A stretch of 64,000 nt of DNA, from positions 37,206 through 101,205 of the forward strand of contig JANQQL010000005.1 of assembly GCA_028289345.1 (NCBI GenBank), read 5' to 3'. Shown one piece after another: positions 25,597 to 35,285 of this stretch. Made by a program: the position numbers and the translations under genes. Position 1 is the stretch's first letter, and each line of letters opens with the position of its first letter. The notes under the pieces are model-generated. The model was not told the origin of the DNA, did no database searches, and was given only the letters and a program-made list of their open reading frames with translations. The DNA comes from Planctomycetota bacterium (lineage in GTDB: Bacteria > Planctomycetota > B15-G4 > SIAN01).

Positions 25597-28411
25597 AGCA
25601 CCCGACCTCGATGGTTCTCTTGCTGAGGAGGATCTCCCGATGTTCGGATTTCACCTCGAGGATGCCGAGTGGATCTCCCGGGTTCGGAGAGCGGATCACC
25701 CGGCAAGCCTCGGTCGGCTCGGAAGTCATGAGCTGGTGGCGGAGTACCGTCGCGGCGGGCAAGGAGTCGTGTATCAGGCGACCCAGAGCCAAACGGGTCG
25801 AAGAGTCGCCCTGAAGCTCTTGCTCGGAGGATCCTACGCCTCGCTCGAATCGCAACAGCGTTTCCGACGAGAGATCGAGGTTGCGGCAGGGCTTCGCCAC
25901 CCGTCGATCGTCACTGTTTACAGCGCGGAGATGGTGGACCGCCAACCGGTTCTCTCCATGGAGTGGATCGACGGGATGTCCACGGTCGAATGGAGTCAGG
26001 GAAAGTCCGGCATCACCCCGAGCGTCCAGGACATCCTCGAGACCTTCCACCAGATCTGTGATGGAGTCCAGCACGCTCACCAGCGAGGCATCATCCACCG
26101 GGACCTCAAGCCTTCGAACGTCTTGATCGACGCCGAGGGCAGCCCCCACATTCTCGACTTCGGCCTGGCCAAGGTGATCGAGGGAGATCCGACAACGAGC
26201 GGACAGACGACCGCATCTCACGGGTTTCTTGGAACTCCCGCCTATGCCGCTCCCGAACAGCTTCGTGATCTTTCCCGTGCCGACGAACGGTCCGACGTCT
26301 ACTCACTCAGCGTGATGCTGTATCAGATGCTCACGGGACGACTTCCTTATCCGGTGCAGGACGGAATCCCGGATCTCCTCGATCGAATCGAGAAGCGAGA
26401 GCCCCCACGGTGCTCGAGCCTCCGATCCGGAATCGGTCCCGAGCTGGACGCGATTCTTGCCCAGGGCTTGTCGAGTGATCCCCAAGCTCGCTACCAATCT
26501 ACCAGCACGTTCGCCCAAGACTTGCAACGCTATCTGAGCGGCGAACCGGTTCATGCATGTCCCCCCAGTCCCCTCGGCACTCTGCAAAAGTGGATGCGCC
26601 GAAATCCCGCCATCGCCGTTCTCGCGGCCCTGTTGGTTCTGGTCTTGATCGCGTTCTCGGTCGTTTCGACGATTCAGTCCTGGAACATCCGAAGCGAGCG
26701 TGATCTCGCGGTCGAGGCCCGTGAACGAGAAGCTGCGGCACTCAAAGACCTGCGGATCGCCCACAACGCCGCACTTGCAGAGTCGGATCGCTACTCCGCA
26801 CTCCTGCGCTTTCTCCTCCAGGATCTCATCGGCTCGGAGAACCCCTTTGAGAACGAACCCGACCTGACCGTCGAGCAGGTCTTCGACCGTGCTGCCGAAA
26901 GGATTCACGAGCTCGATTCCCAACCCAAGGCTCGAGCATCCCTCCATGAGATTCTCGGATTCGTGTACATGACCCTCGGCAAGTACGCGACAGCGGAACC
27001 ACACCTTCGAGCAGCCGTCGAGTTCCTTCGCGCGCATTATCCCGAATCGCATCGCAATCACGCACGGGTGCTGGGCCGACTCGGGTTTTGCCTTGGCAAC
27101 CTCGCCCGACACGACGAAGCGGAGCTCGTCTTCGAGGAAGCCCGGCGGCAAGTGCTCGAGGAAATCCCTCCGGATGAAGAGACACTGGCTGGCCTTCTCT
27201 CTGAGATCGGTGCCCACCAGATCAGTCGAGGGGCACTGACCAAGGCTGTCCAATCTCTCTCGGAAGCGAGAGATCTCCTCGCCAGGAAACCGGATCAGTG
27301 CGCCGCCTTGCGGAGCACGAATCTGTTCGACCTGGGACGGGCGTGGTTCCTGAAAGGCCAACTCGAAGAAGCGGAGCAGGCGTTTCGACAAAGTCTCGAA
27401 ATCGAGCGGGGACTCCCGGAGTCGAGCAAGGCGGACGAAGCACTGATCCTTGGACAGCTTGCCGTCATCCAGGCAAACCGCGGAGCCGCCGAGGAAGCCG
27501 AGGCCAACTACCGCCAGGCTCTGGAACTGGCGCGGAAGAACCTCGGGCCGGATCACCTCGACCTGGCCCCCATCCTCACGGGCCTCGGCACCTTGCTGCT
27601 CGAAAACCTCGATCACGACTCGGCACTCGAGCATTTCCAGGAGGCCCTGCGTGTTGAGCAGCAGAATCTGGAGGCTGGCAGCCCGCGACTCGCCATCACC
27701 TATGGCAACCTCGGCAGAGTTCTGGCCCGACTCGGCAAGCTCGCCGAAGCAGAGGAAATGCACCGCAAAGGCCACGCGATCGAACTCAACACCCTCGGCG
27801 TGTCCCATCCGACGACATTGAACGGCCAGCTGTCGCTGGCCAGCTTTCTCCTCTTCTATCGAGAGCCTCGGATCCACGAAGCGGAACAGCTGTTGAGGGA
27901 TTCGCTGAAAGGGCTGCGCGAAGCACATCCCGAAGGGCATCCGGACACCGCCCTCGCCCACAGTCTGCTGGGCAGCGCCCTTCGCCGGCAGGGCAAACGG
28001 GACGAAGCTCTGACTCACTATGAAGCCACCCTGAAACTTCGCCGAAAGCTCTTCCCCGACAACCACCCCTCTCTGGCCGACATTCTTTACCTGCTCGGCA
28101 CACTTCAGCTGGAGGCCGAGCGTTTCGAAGACGCCGAGATCTCCCTCGACGAGTGCCTGGAAATCCGCCGCGAGTTCTTCCCCGTCGAGCACTTCAAGAT
28201 CGTGGAAGCGACCCATGCGCTGGCGGACAGTTTGATCTGTCTTGACGACGAGGACAGCGCGGTCGAACTGCTGGAGCAGGTTGCCTCGGACACCCGGGAA
28301 AATCTGGGCCGCGATCACGTGCTAGCGAATCGCGCTCGTCAGAAGTTGCTTCAGTTCTTTCGAGATGTGGGTGATACGGACCGTGCTCAGGAGGTGCTGA
28401 GGGAGCGATGA
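25580..28411 (+). CDS. Membrane Ser/Thr protein kinase with TPR sensor domain
   Basis: 943 residues. The kinase domain (about 50-320) has the Gly loop RRGGQGVVYQA, Lys79 in VALK, HRDLKPSN (Asp175), DFG (193-195) and TPAYAAPEQ. A transmembrane helix lies at about 343-363. The C-terminal 560 residues are a long TPR superhelix of kinesin-light-chain type (GKYATAEPHLRAA, YRQALELARKNLG, ALTHYEATLKLRRKLFP), on the outer side if topology is standard. The ATG lies inside the sigma-factor gene (17-bp overlap). This sigma-kinase-TPR unit is a familiar planctomycete signalling module; its input and its regulon are unknown. Confidence 0.93.
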   Translation: MKMEGEAPDLDGSLAEEDLPMFGFHLEDAEWISRVRRADHPASLGRLGSHELVAEYRRGGQGVVYQATQSQTGRRVALKLLLGGSYASLESQQRFRREIEVAAGLRHPSIVTVYSAEMVDRQPVLSMEWIDGMSTVEWSQGKSGITPSVQDILETFHQICDGVQHAHQRGIIHRDLKPSNVLIDAEGSPHILDFGLAKVIEGDPTTSGQTTASHGFLGTPAYAAPEQLRDLSRADERSDVYSLSVMLYQMLTGRLPYPVQDGIPDLLDRIEKREPPRCSSLRSGIGPELDAILAQGLSSDPQARYQSTSTFAQDLQRYLSGEPVHACPPSPLGTLQKWMRRNPAIAVLAALLVLVLIAFSVVSTIQSWNIRSERDLAVEAREREAAALKDLRIAHNAALAESDRYSALLRFLLQDLIGSENPFENEPDLTVEQVFDRAAERIHELDSQPKARASLHEILGFVYMTLGKYATAEPHLRAAVEFLRAHYPESHRNHARVLGRLGFCLGNLARHDEAELVFEEARRQVLEEIPPDEETLAGLLSEIGAHQISRGALTKAVQSLSEARDLLARKPDQCAALRSTNLFDLGRAWFLKGQLEEAEQAFRQSLEIERGLPESSKADEALILGQLAVIQANRGAAEEAEANYRQALELARKNLGPDHLDLAPILTGLGTLLLENLDHDSALEHFQEALRVEQQNLEAGSPRLAITYGNLGRVLARLGKLAEAEEMHRKGHAIELNTLGVSHPTTLNGQLSLASFLLFYREPRIHEAEQLLRDSLKGLREAHPEGHPDTALAHSLLGSALRRQGKRDEALTHYEATLKLRRKLFPDNHPSLADILYLLGTLQLEAERFEDAEISLDECLEIRREFFPVEHFKIVEATHALADSLICLDDEDSAVELLEQVASDTRENLGRDHVLANRARQKLLQFFRDVGDTDRAQEVLRER

Positions 28412-28482
28412 TCTTCGGCGGGAGTTCCAACGCGGACGGGCCTGCGAGCGTGCTCGATGTTCGTGTCATGTTCGGGTCCAAA

Positions 28483-28538
28483 CCCGAGGGGCCGCCTCGG
28501 GAGTAGAGGAGCTCTCCCCTCAGGCGGGGGAGTTCCTC
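28483..28538 (+). terminator. Two tandem GC-rich hairpins after the kinase gene
   Basis: CCCGAGG (28483-28489) pairs with CCTCGGG (28495-28501). Immediately after, GAGGAGCTCTCCCC (28506-28519) pairs imperfectly with GGGGAGTTCCTC (28527-28538). They start 72 bp after the kinase stop. No T-run follows, so the terminator call is tentative. Confidence 0.4.
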
Positions 28539-28635
28539 GGAGGAGGTCAGGTTGCCATTCGCCACTTCCCGGTCCCGGCACATCTCCGGCGACTCGGAAG
28601 CCCTTTCTGTAGACTCTCCCTCAGTGTCGCGTCAG

Positions 28636-28690
28636 AGAGACTGGTCTGCGGGCGCAGTCTCTGTGAGTCGAAGGGGCACTGCGACTCACA
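28636..28690 (+). promoter_or_regulatory. Twin hairpins in the leader of the NxxGxxAF-repeat gene
   Basis: AGAGACTG (28636-28643) pairs with CAGTCTCT (28655-28662). Directly abutting, TGTGAGTCG (28662-28670) pairs with CGACTCACA (28682-28690). The second hairpin ends 28 nt before the ATG at 28719. They could be operators on DNA or structured leader RNA; nothing identifies which. Confidence 0.4.
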
Positions 28691-28718
28691 GCCAGGGTCA
28701 ATGGTATGGAGGATCTCG

Positions 28719-30320
28719 ATGAACACGTTCACCATCGCAGTCTTTTGTCTGGGTTTGCAAGCAGGGTCGGAACCGCTGTCCATGGAGCTGCCGGACAAGA
28801 AGCAAGCACTTTTCCCGGCGACTGTGGAGTGGGAGATGGTGACGTTTGTCGGACAGCAGGTTCCCGGAGAACCCGCCGGTCAAACCTTCGCGGCGTTTGG
28901 GACTGGCAGCGGACCCCTCGTGGCTGCTTACCCGGGAACGATCGATGAGTTTGGCAATGTTGGATTCAGCTCCGTCTGGTTTCCCCCACAAACTCCTCCG
29001 CTTCCATTCGCCCTATGGGTCGATCGGGGAGCGGGAATGGAATCGGTTGCGGCGACGGGGGATCCCATGCCTGGCAGTACCTTCCCCTTCTCGGTCTTTC
29101 CGAGCTACGGTGCTCTCCTTCATCCTCAGCTGAAAGGAGGCACGACGGCGTTTCTCGGATCCGCCAGCAGCATTGCTTACCTCTTTTGGGATTCTTCGGG
29201 AACGATGGATCACGTCTTGCCGCTGACCACGGAGCTGCCGGGGACTCCAGTGGGCACAACGCTCAGGTCGGCCCAATTCTTTGACTTGTGCAGTGCCGAC
29301 ACGGCCGTCGTCGAAACCGAGTACCGACTGCCCAATGCCACAGTCAACAAAGGGTTGTGGCGGCATCGCAATGGAGTTCTCGAGGCGGTCATGCATGAGA
29401 ATCTTCCAGCGCCTGGGACCACTCGGGACTTCGGCGACTCCGCCTCCAGCGGAAGCGAGCCCATCAGCACCTGGGGTAGCAGCCCGGGTGGTTGTGTTGC
29501 GTTCAGCAGCTACCTCCAGGGAAATGCCATTCGGGACCAGGGCGTTTGGGTGGATGGCCCCTCGGGGTTGCAGCTAGTGGTTCGAGAAGGAGATGCGGCC
29601 TCCGGCCCCGGATCCAATGCCGAGTTCACCGGCGGCGGCAGCGGATGGCAAACCTTCGACCAACCGGGCCAGATCGTCGAGATCGCCGTCAACGATTCCG
29701 GCCATGTGGTGTTCGTCTCCAAGATGATCGGAGACGACATCGACTACGACGCAAAGGCACTGTGGACCAATCGCGATGGCTCTCTCCGCATGCTCGCTTC
29801 GGAAGAACTGATCGGCGACCATCCCGATGACGATGTTCCCGGACTCCCTGGAGCCTACTTCCAACGCTGGACCCGCTTGGACATCAACAATCGAGGCACC
29901 ATCGTCGTCCAAGGGTTCGTCGAACTCGCCAACGGTGTCAGCTACGAACATGGAATCTGGACGGACCGGAACGGAACCCTCAAACCGCTGGTGGTGCCCG
30001 GTGACGCGGCTCCCGGTGTTCCCGGAGCGACGTTCGTCGACGTGCGCTACGGAGGACTCCTCGAGAACAATCATGTGTATTTCTGCGGCGAGCTCCAGGG
30101 CCCAGGGATCGACGAGTCCAACGACCTAGCAACCTTCGTCCATGCCTTCGGGAAGACTCGATTGGTCATGCGTGAAGGCGACCAGGTCTTCTTTCACGGC
30201 ACTCCTCGAACCATTGATGAGTTCGTGATGGGAGAAATGAATCCCAAGCTGCAGCAGTCTTACGCACTCTTGCTGGATGACGGGACGGTGGCGTTGTACC
30301 GAGCACAGATTTCGCTGTAG
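28719..30320 (+). CDS. Exported NxxGxxAF-type tandem-repeat protein
   Basis: 533 residues from ATG 28719, with GGAGG 6 nt upstream. A short signal (FTIAVFCLGLQAGS) leads into beta-propeller-like repeats. Each repeat combines a strand such as IDEFGNVGFSSVW, VNDSGHVVFVSKM or INNRGTIVVQGFV with a following (G/A)(I/L)W.(D/N)R.G segment. This matches the choice-of-anchor tandem repeat family with NxxGxxAF motifs, known from planctomycetes and other PVC-related bacteria. Members are exported and anchored or sorted; no sorting tail is visible here. Function unknown. Confidence 0.8.
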   Translation: MNTFTIAVFCLGLQAGSEPLSMELPDKKQALFPATVEWEMVTFVGQQVPGEPAGQTFAAFGTGSGPLVAAYPGTIDEFGNVGFSSVWFPPQTPPLPFALWVDRGAGMESVAATGDPMPGSTFPFSVFPSYGALLHPQLKGGTTAFLGSASSIAYLFWDSSGTMDHVLPLTTELPGTPVGTTLRSAQFFDLCSADTAVVETEYRLPNATVNKGLWRHRNGVLEAVMHENLPAPGTTRDFGDSASSGSEPISTWGSSPGGCVAFSSYLQGNAIRDQGVWVDGPSGLQLVVREGDAASGPGSNAEFTGGGSGWQTFDQPGQIVEIAVNDSGHVVFVSKMIGDDIDYDAKALWTNRDGSLRMLASEELIGDHPDDDVPGLPGAYFQRWTRLDINNRGTIVVQGFVELANGVSYEHGIWTDRNGTLKPLVVPGDAAPGVPGATFVDVRYGGLLENNHVYFCGELQGPGIDESNDLATFVHAFGKTRLVMREGDQVFFHGTPRTIDEFVMGEMNPKLQQSYALLLDDGTVALYRAQISL

Positions 30321-30400
30321 CGGGTTTCGTTCGATGGCAGAGTTGTCAGTCACAGGCATCGAGAGCTTCGGGAGTTTTTTCGAGCGGTGATGCCACTCAG

Positions 30401-30436
30401 AGTGGGACCATTCCAGAAATCTGGAATGGTCCCACT
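30401..30436. terminator. Perfect 17-bp palindrome
   Basis: AGTGGGACCATTCCAGA is followed, after two bases, by its exact reverse complement; the real loop is probably AAAT. It lies 80 bp after the stop of the repeat-protein gene and is followed by GGGTTTTG, a short T-run. An intrinsic terminator is the simplest reading. An operator for the TetR gene 340 bp downstream is possible. Confidence 0.65.
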
Positions 30437-30779
30437 GGGTTTTGAATGAATGCGCTCGTCAACGGAGAGTCGCTGGCGCACGCGACATGGCTTGCACTTC
30501 CCGTTCTTTCCGCCTCGGTTCTTGCTCTCCCGGGCGATCCCGGTTTCCTCCCTCCGGGGTCGACAAACTCGGGCACCCCTCGCGAGACGCGACGTCTGGC
30601 GGTGCCGGTAACATCCGAACGCCATGAGCCCTTCCCTTCCACCGTTCACCGGCTGGCTGTCATCCGCGCGGGCCAGTCCAATCGTCGACAGTGGCGAGTG
30701 ACTGAATCGTTGCTGGAGGAGAGCCTTGCCTTCAAGCAGCGGAGTGGTTTGGATCCTGATGTTCCGGAGATCGTCCCTC
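30437..30779. other. Leader region of the TetR gene
   Basis: About 340 bp without a supported gene. Frames crossing it are Pro/Ser/Arg-rich. The promoter for the TetR gene should be here; no clear box pair was identified. Confidence 0.35.
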
Positions 30780-31355
30780 ATGAAGAATCACCGAAGCCTG
30801 GATCGTCAGGCGTCTCGCACCCGCAACTCGTTGCGCCGTGCGTTGCTGTCGTTGTCCCAGGAAAAGAACTACGACACCATCACGATTCAGGAGATCGTGG
30901 ACCGGGCCAACGTGGGGCGAACCACGTTCTATGCACACTTTCGCGACAAGGGCGACCTGCTGGCGGGGCGGAATCGCCAGGGAGAGTCGTTCCTCGATCG
31001 CTCGTCCCCGTCCGCCGATGCCCCCGACGCATTGTCGGTCGTCGGCCTGTTCCGTCACGTGGCGGCGAACGCTCACCTTTTTCCGTCGCTACGATCCACC
31101 CAAGGGATGCAAGTCGTCGAAAAGGCATTCCGGCAGTTTCTGGACCGTCGCTGGATCAACTTTCTGGAGCAGCAGCGCCCTGAGTTGACCGAGTCGGAAC
31201 GAGTCCGTCGTGCGCGCTTCCTTACCGGGGGGCTGATCACCTGGATGTTCGACTGGCTGTGGGAAGGAATGCCGCAGTCCCCGGAAGAGCTCGACGAACG
31301 CTTCGCACCACTCGCCGTCGCCGTGCTGCGAGGCGACGCGACACCGGAACGGTAA
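30780..31355 (+). CDS. TetR/AcrR-family transcriptional regulator
   Basis: 191 residues from ATG 30780 (GGAG 10 nt upstream); the upstream open frame is less likely. The N-terminal helix-turn-helix is typical (ITIQEIVDRANVGRTTFYAHF then KGDLL). The C-terminal ligand/dimer domain is all-helical and ends with a TetR_C-like segment (LTGGLITWMFDWLWEGM). It precedes the beta-lactamase-fold gene by 150 bp on the same strand and probably regulates it, itself, or both, in response to a small hydrophobic ligand. The palindrome upstream is a candidate operator. Confidence 0.9.
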   Translation: MKNHRSLDRQASRTRNSLRRALLSLSQEKNYDTITIQEIVDRANVGRTTFYAHFRDKGDLLAGRNRQGESFLDRSSPSADAPDALSVVGLFRHVAANAHLFPSLRSTQGMQVVEKAFRQFLDRRWINFLEQQRPELTESERVRRARFLTGGLITWMFDWLWEGMPQSPEELDERFAPLAVAVLRGDATPER

Positions 31356-31505
31356 TGCCGGACTCACGCAGTGCGGTGGTCGTGCCGAACAGATCGAGGA
31401 TTCTGTTCGGAAAGGAACGGATCCCGCAAACTGGCTGTTTGCAAGGAGCGGCGCAAACACCATGGTCTGTGCCCCGAGATCTCGTTTCCTCCGGAAAGGA
31501 CCGCA

Positions 31506-32879
31506 ATGACCGGCACGATTCGTTCATTCTCCGGAACGCTGGTGTTCCTCGTGGCGCCCCTCTCGATCCAGGTTCCTGCATTCGCCGCTCAAGTGACGGA
31601 ACTCGCGGAAGACCATGGCGCAGGCATCGCCAATGCCTTCCTCGCTCCCTATCTCTCCACCGGCAACTTCAGTGGCTCGATCCTGGTGGCACGCGATGGG
31701 AAAGTCCTTTTCAGCAAAGCCTACGGGTTCGCTGATCTCGAGAACCGGCGCCCCAACAAGGTTGACACTTCGTACTACCTGGCCTCCACTTCGCGAATCT
31801 TCACGTCCGCGGCAATCTTGTTGCTGGAGCAGGATGGGCTCCTCGAGGTCTCTGATGCGCTGGCCGACTATCTTCCGGACTGGCCGCGGGGAGAGAAGAT
31901 CACCATCCACCACCTGCTGACCCTGTCGGCGGGATTCCCCAACATCAATCAACTCGCGGGATACCCGCTCTGGTCGCTTTCGCCACAGACCCCGGCGGAA
32001 TTGTGCGCGAAGTTCCGGGATCTGCCGCTCGAGTTCGAACCCGGCGAACGGTCGGTGCACTCAAATTCGAACTACAACGTGCTTGCCTTGTTGATCGAAG
32101 AGGTGTCGGGAATCTCCTATGGCGAGTTCTTGCGGGAGAGATTCTTCGAACCGCTGGAGATGACGCGCACTGCGCATGATGAAGATTCGACCCGCGTCGT
32201 GGAACACCGGGCTCTCGGCTATCGGCCGACGGGAATCGCAGAGCTCACGCCCCATGGCGGCCTGCAGTGGAGCGTGAAGACGGGGAATGGCTCGATCTAT
32301 TCGACCGTCGAAGACCTCTATCGCTTCGATCGCATGCTGGCCGAAGGGTCCCTGCTGGACGGAGTGGCGGTGGAGAAGCTCTTCACGGAGTACTACCCGC
32401 AGAACGGCTACGGCTGGTTCGTCACGAACCGGTTTGGCAGCAAGGAGGTCTCGATCACCGGACGCAGCCCGGGATTCGGGAGTTCGTGGCGACGGCTGAT
32501 CGCTCCCGACGTCACGGCCATCGTGCTCGGCAACATCTACAATGGTGTCCCGGGCACCATCGCGGGTGATCTGGTTTCGCTGGCCATGCGCGAAACGCCA
32601 CCGTTGTCACCGATTCGTGCGGAACCTCCCGACTCCGAGTTCCTCGATTCCATTGTGGGGACCTATCAATTCGGACCCGGTTTCTACCGACCCAATGGAA
32701 CCGTTCATTTCCACATCCAGGACGGTCACCTGTTCAACGGTGATAGCTGGCTGATTCCCGCTGGGGAGGGGGCTTTCATTCACCGCACGTACTGGTCGAA
32801 GTTGATCTTCGAGCGCGACCCCGATGGCGAAGTCACGCAACTTCGTTACGACGACCACCTCGGTGAGAAGATGCGCTAA
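31506..32879 (+). CDS. Exported serine beta-lactamase-fold protein with altered catalytic motifs
   Basis: 457 residues from ATG 31506 (AAAGGA 6 nt upstream), with a signal peptide of about 28 residues ending FAAQ. The class C/DD-peptidase-like fold is plain (NFSGSILVARDGKVLFSKAYG, then ITIHHLLTLSAGFPN, then SGISYGEFLRERFFEPL). Each of the three catalytic motifs deviates. SxxK is S94-T-S-R97, YxN is H185-S-N187, and HTG is I317-T-G. The nucleophile Ser is kept while the general-base Lys and Tyr are lost. The protein is therefore likely a pseudoenzyme or binding protein, or has unusual chemistry. The C-terminal 100 residues form an extra beta domain. A TetR gene lies upstream. Confidence 0.88.
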   Translation: MTGTIRSFSGTLVFLVAPLSIQVPAFAAQVTELAEDHGAGIANAFLAPYLSTGNFSGSILVARDGKVLFSKAYGFADLENRRPNKVDTSYYLASTSRIFTSAAILLLEQDGLLEVSDALADYLPDWPRGEKITIHHLLTLSAGFPNINQLAGYPLWSLSPQTPAELCAKFRDLPLEFEPGERSVHSNSNYNVLALLIEEVSGISYGEFLRERFFEPLEMTRTAHDEDSTRVVEHRALGYRPTGIAELTPHGGLQWSVKTGNGSIYSTVEDLYRFDRMLAEGSLLDGVAVEKLFTEYYPQNGYGWFVTNRFGSKEVSITGRSPGFGSSWRRLIAPDVTAIVLGNIYNGVPGTIAGDLVSLAMRETPPLSPIRAEPPDSEFLDSIVGTYQFGPGFYRPNGTVHFHIQDGHLFNGDSWLIPAGEGAFIHRTYWSKLIFERDPDGEVTQLRYDDHLGEKMR

Positions 32880-33590
32880 ACACTGCTCCTCGTTGCGAGC
32901 CTGACAGCTGACCGGGCCCTTGGCGGAGGCCCCTTCCCCAACCACCCACTGCACAGTTGTGTCGACTGGTACGCCCTCCACCTCTGAGTCTGTGCTGTCG
33001 CTACCGAAAACGTCGTTCGCCCCAGACCCGTCCTGTCCAAGAACTCGTACGACTGCGAGGGTGGGGCTGACGGGGGGCAAGTCACACCTAGCTTCAGTCA
33101 TGGTCCGATCGCTCTCGCCTTCGCACTCCGGCTAGTGTCAGAATATGAATACGACCGTCAGTGACACTCGCGCTGGACCAGCGATACTGAGTCGCCCACA
33201 CGTCGAAACGCCGCGGGGCTCGGACCGCCATTGACTTGTGGTTCAGCCCGACGAAACACTCATATGGCGCGGAAGAATCGCTGAACCACGGCAATGGAAG
33301 ACGTCTTGTTCCTAGCCCGCAGTCACCGGAAACGGTGAAGCCGGAAGACGGAGATCCTGTTCCGCCGGCGCATCTCTCTCACCGATCTTCGGCTCACCAC
33401 GGGAGCTCGAAGAAGTTCCGGGGCGGTGGCTGAGAGCGGGAGGGCCCCATTCATCCAGTCGCTGGGCGCCTGGCCAAGGCCCGGAGAGCAGGTCGAGGCT
33501 CAGAAAACCCATTTCTCTTGTTGAGGCGGTCGTGTCGTTCGCAGTTCCCCTCGGTGACGACACTCGGCAACCGAACAGGAGTCCCTCGAC
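32880..33590. other. Long spacer with a possible gene relic on the minus strand
   Basis: 710 bp. A minus-strand frame from 33101 to about 32885 reads protein-like (LAVVRVLGQDGSGANDVF, then VDTTVQWVVGEGASAKG) but runs on antisense into the hydrolase gene without a plausible end. It may be the relic of a beta-rich exported protein. A weak 7-bp inverted repeat (AGTGTCA/TGACACT) sits near 33133-33167. The rest shows nothing. Confidence 0.35.
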
Positions 33591-35285
33591 ATGAAGCTCG
33601 CGACCATGATTTCCGGAAAGCGGATGCTCCCCCTCGTCCTCGCACTGGCCGGGACCTTCGGGGCGACGGGGTGTGGCGGCGGAGGAGGAGGCGGTGGCGG
33701 ATCCCTGTCAGAAGAGTCGGGTCCCCCCCCAGCGACCGCGATTCAGCTGGTTGATCTCCAAGAAGGCGATTTCTGGCAGTTTGCCTGGTCGACGGAGTCG
33801 ATCTCGTTCGCCATGGGTGCGGGAGCGTCCACTCGCAGTGACGCCGGGGTCTTCTCCGTCCTCCTCGGGCGTCCGGCCCAGGTCGAGGGAAAGCAGCTCT
33901 TCCAGGTTCAGGTCCGCGGTCAGGCCGGGGACTTTGCACCCCGTTGGACTCACTTGGGAATGGATGGGGACCAACTCGTGGGATCCCAAGACGGGAAGGT
34001 CCTCGAAACCGTGTTCGATGTCTCAGGGAAGGATTGGACTGGCGGCGGCTTCTTCACCAGTTGGGACACGGCCGAAGTGCGTGCTCAGGCCTCGCGCATC
34101 GACAATTCATTCGCCGCGACCGAAGCGGTGGGGGCAAGCTTGAGAGAGAGTGAAGGGGGATGCACCTACTATCCCTCGGTGGGACAGACCATTTGCTCCA
34201 ACGATCCAGAGTTCTCGATCTCCACTTCCGAATACTACAAGGAGGGAGTGGGGCCGCTGGGCTATTCCTTCGTGATGACGTTTTCGAGCGATGGTGGCGG
34301 CTTCTTCACTTCGTTCTCCGACAACTTCCAAGTCGGACTGGTCGACTCCTCCTTCGAGGCCAGGGATGGATGGGTCGCGAACGCGCCATGGGGGCCCGGC
34401 TGGGGCGACGGGACTCGACTGACATCGAATCGCTCTGGTTTCGCGGTCGCTGCCATCGATCACACCTTGTTCGTTTTTGGCGGATTCGAGTCAGGAGAGA
34501 CGGTCGACACAGTGGAAGCCTACGACCGAAACACCGATTCCTGGAAAACGCTCGCGCCCTTGCCGTTTCCTCGTCGCGAAGCTTGTGCGGAAGCATTCCA
34601 TGGCCGCATCTACGTGTTCGGTGGTTTCACGGAAGGCGACGAAGACCCCGCAGAGGTGTCCATCTATGACCCGGTCCTTGACGTTTGGAGTGTCGGGAAG
34701 GCGTTCCCTCCCGTGGATCCCCCGCGCCCGGCGATCGTCGGCATCCCCACTTGCGCGACGGTCCGCAACGACTCGCTGCCGGGAGGCGAAGGAATCCTCG
34801 TCGTCACCAATCAACGAGGAACCGTTTCCTTGCGCTACTACCAGCCCGACGAAGACGAATGGTACGAAAGCCTTGATCCGAACCCTCCGCGGCTGGACGC
34901 GATGGGTTCCCTCACCACCGACGGTCGCGACGCATTTCTGGTTGGCGGATGGAAGAGCGGCGTGCAGACGCGCAGTGTGTACCGCTGGGAATCTGACTCG
35001 GACACGTGGAGTGTGGTGATGCAGGACCCGACGATCTCCACCGCGACCGCGGCCTATCTGGCCGGAAACATCTTTCAGTTCGGCGAAAACACCAACAACG
35101 GTGCCCGACGCGATCTGGTCACCGTGCTCGATCTCGACGCGGAGCAACTGGAGGAGTACCCGATGCCAGGCCCCAGAGACGTGGGAGTTCGCACCGCCAC
35201 CATGCCCGACGGACAGATTGCCGTGCTCGGCGGCGGATCGAGGTCAGTGGATTTCTACGACCCGGCTCGAGCGGTCAAGAACTGA
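33591..35285 (+). CDS. Kelch-repeat lipoprotein
   Basis: 564 residues. The lipobox ATGC (Cys28) is followed by a tether of nine consecutive Gly residues, so the protein is surface- or periplasm-anchored. An N-terminal beta domain (about 45-270) precedes a Kelch propeller (about 285-560), visible as repeated LFVFGGF, RIYVFGGF, FLVGGW and IAVLGGG strands followed by Y/V-D...D.W segments (YDRNTDSWKTL, YDPVLDVWSVG). Kelch propellers bind proteins or glycans. AGGAG lies 10 nt before the ATG. The same Gly-tethered lipoprotein layout occurs in the gene ending at 10861. Confidence 0.9.
   Translation: MKLATMISGKRMLPLVLALAGTFGATGCGGGGGGGGGSLSEESGPPPATAIQLVDLQEGDFWQFAWSTESISFAMGAGASTRSDAGVFSVLLGRPAQVEGKQLFQVQVRGQAGDFAPRWTHLGMDGDQLVGSQDGKVLETVFDVSGKDWTGGGFFTSWDTAEVRAQASRIDNSFAATEAVGASLRESEGGCTYYPSVGQTICSNDPEFSISTSEYYKEGVGPLGYSFVMTFSSDGGGFFTSFSDNFQVGLVDSSFEARDGWVANAPWGPGWGDGTRLTSNRSGFAVAAIDHTLFVFGGFESGETVDTVEAYDRNTDSWKTLAPLPFPRREACAEAFHGRIYVFGGFTEGDEDPAEVSIYDPVLDVWSVGKAFPPVDPPRPAIVGIPTCATVRNDSLPGGEGILVVTNQRGTVSLRYYQPDEDEWYESLDPNPPRLDAMGSLTTDGRDAFLVGGWKSGVQTRSVYRWESDSDTWSVVMQDPTISTATAAYLAGNIFQFGENTNNGARRDLVTVLDLDAEQLEEYPMPGPRDVGVRTATMPDGQIAVLGGGSRSVDFYDPARAVKN

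Noticed and set aside
26303..28318. A 671-codon open frame on the minus strand
   Set aside because: It is exactly antisense to the kinase-TPR gene, in a frame kept open by its high-GC codon bias, and has no domain, start context or normal composition.
30401..30436. Inverted repeat of an insertion-sequence end
   Set aside because: The two arms are only two bases apart and no transposase lies between or beside them, so a terminator or operator is more likely.
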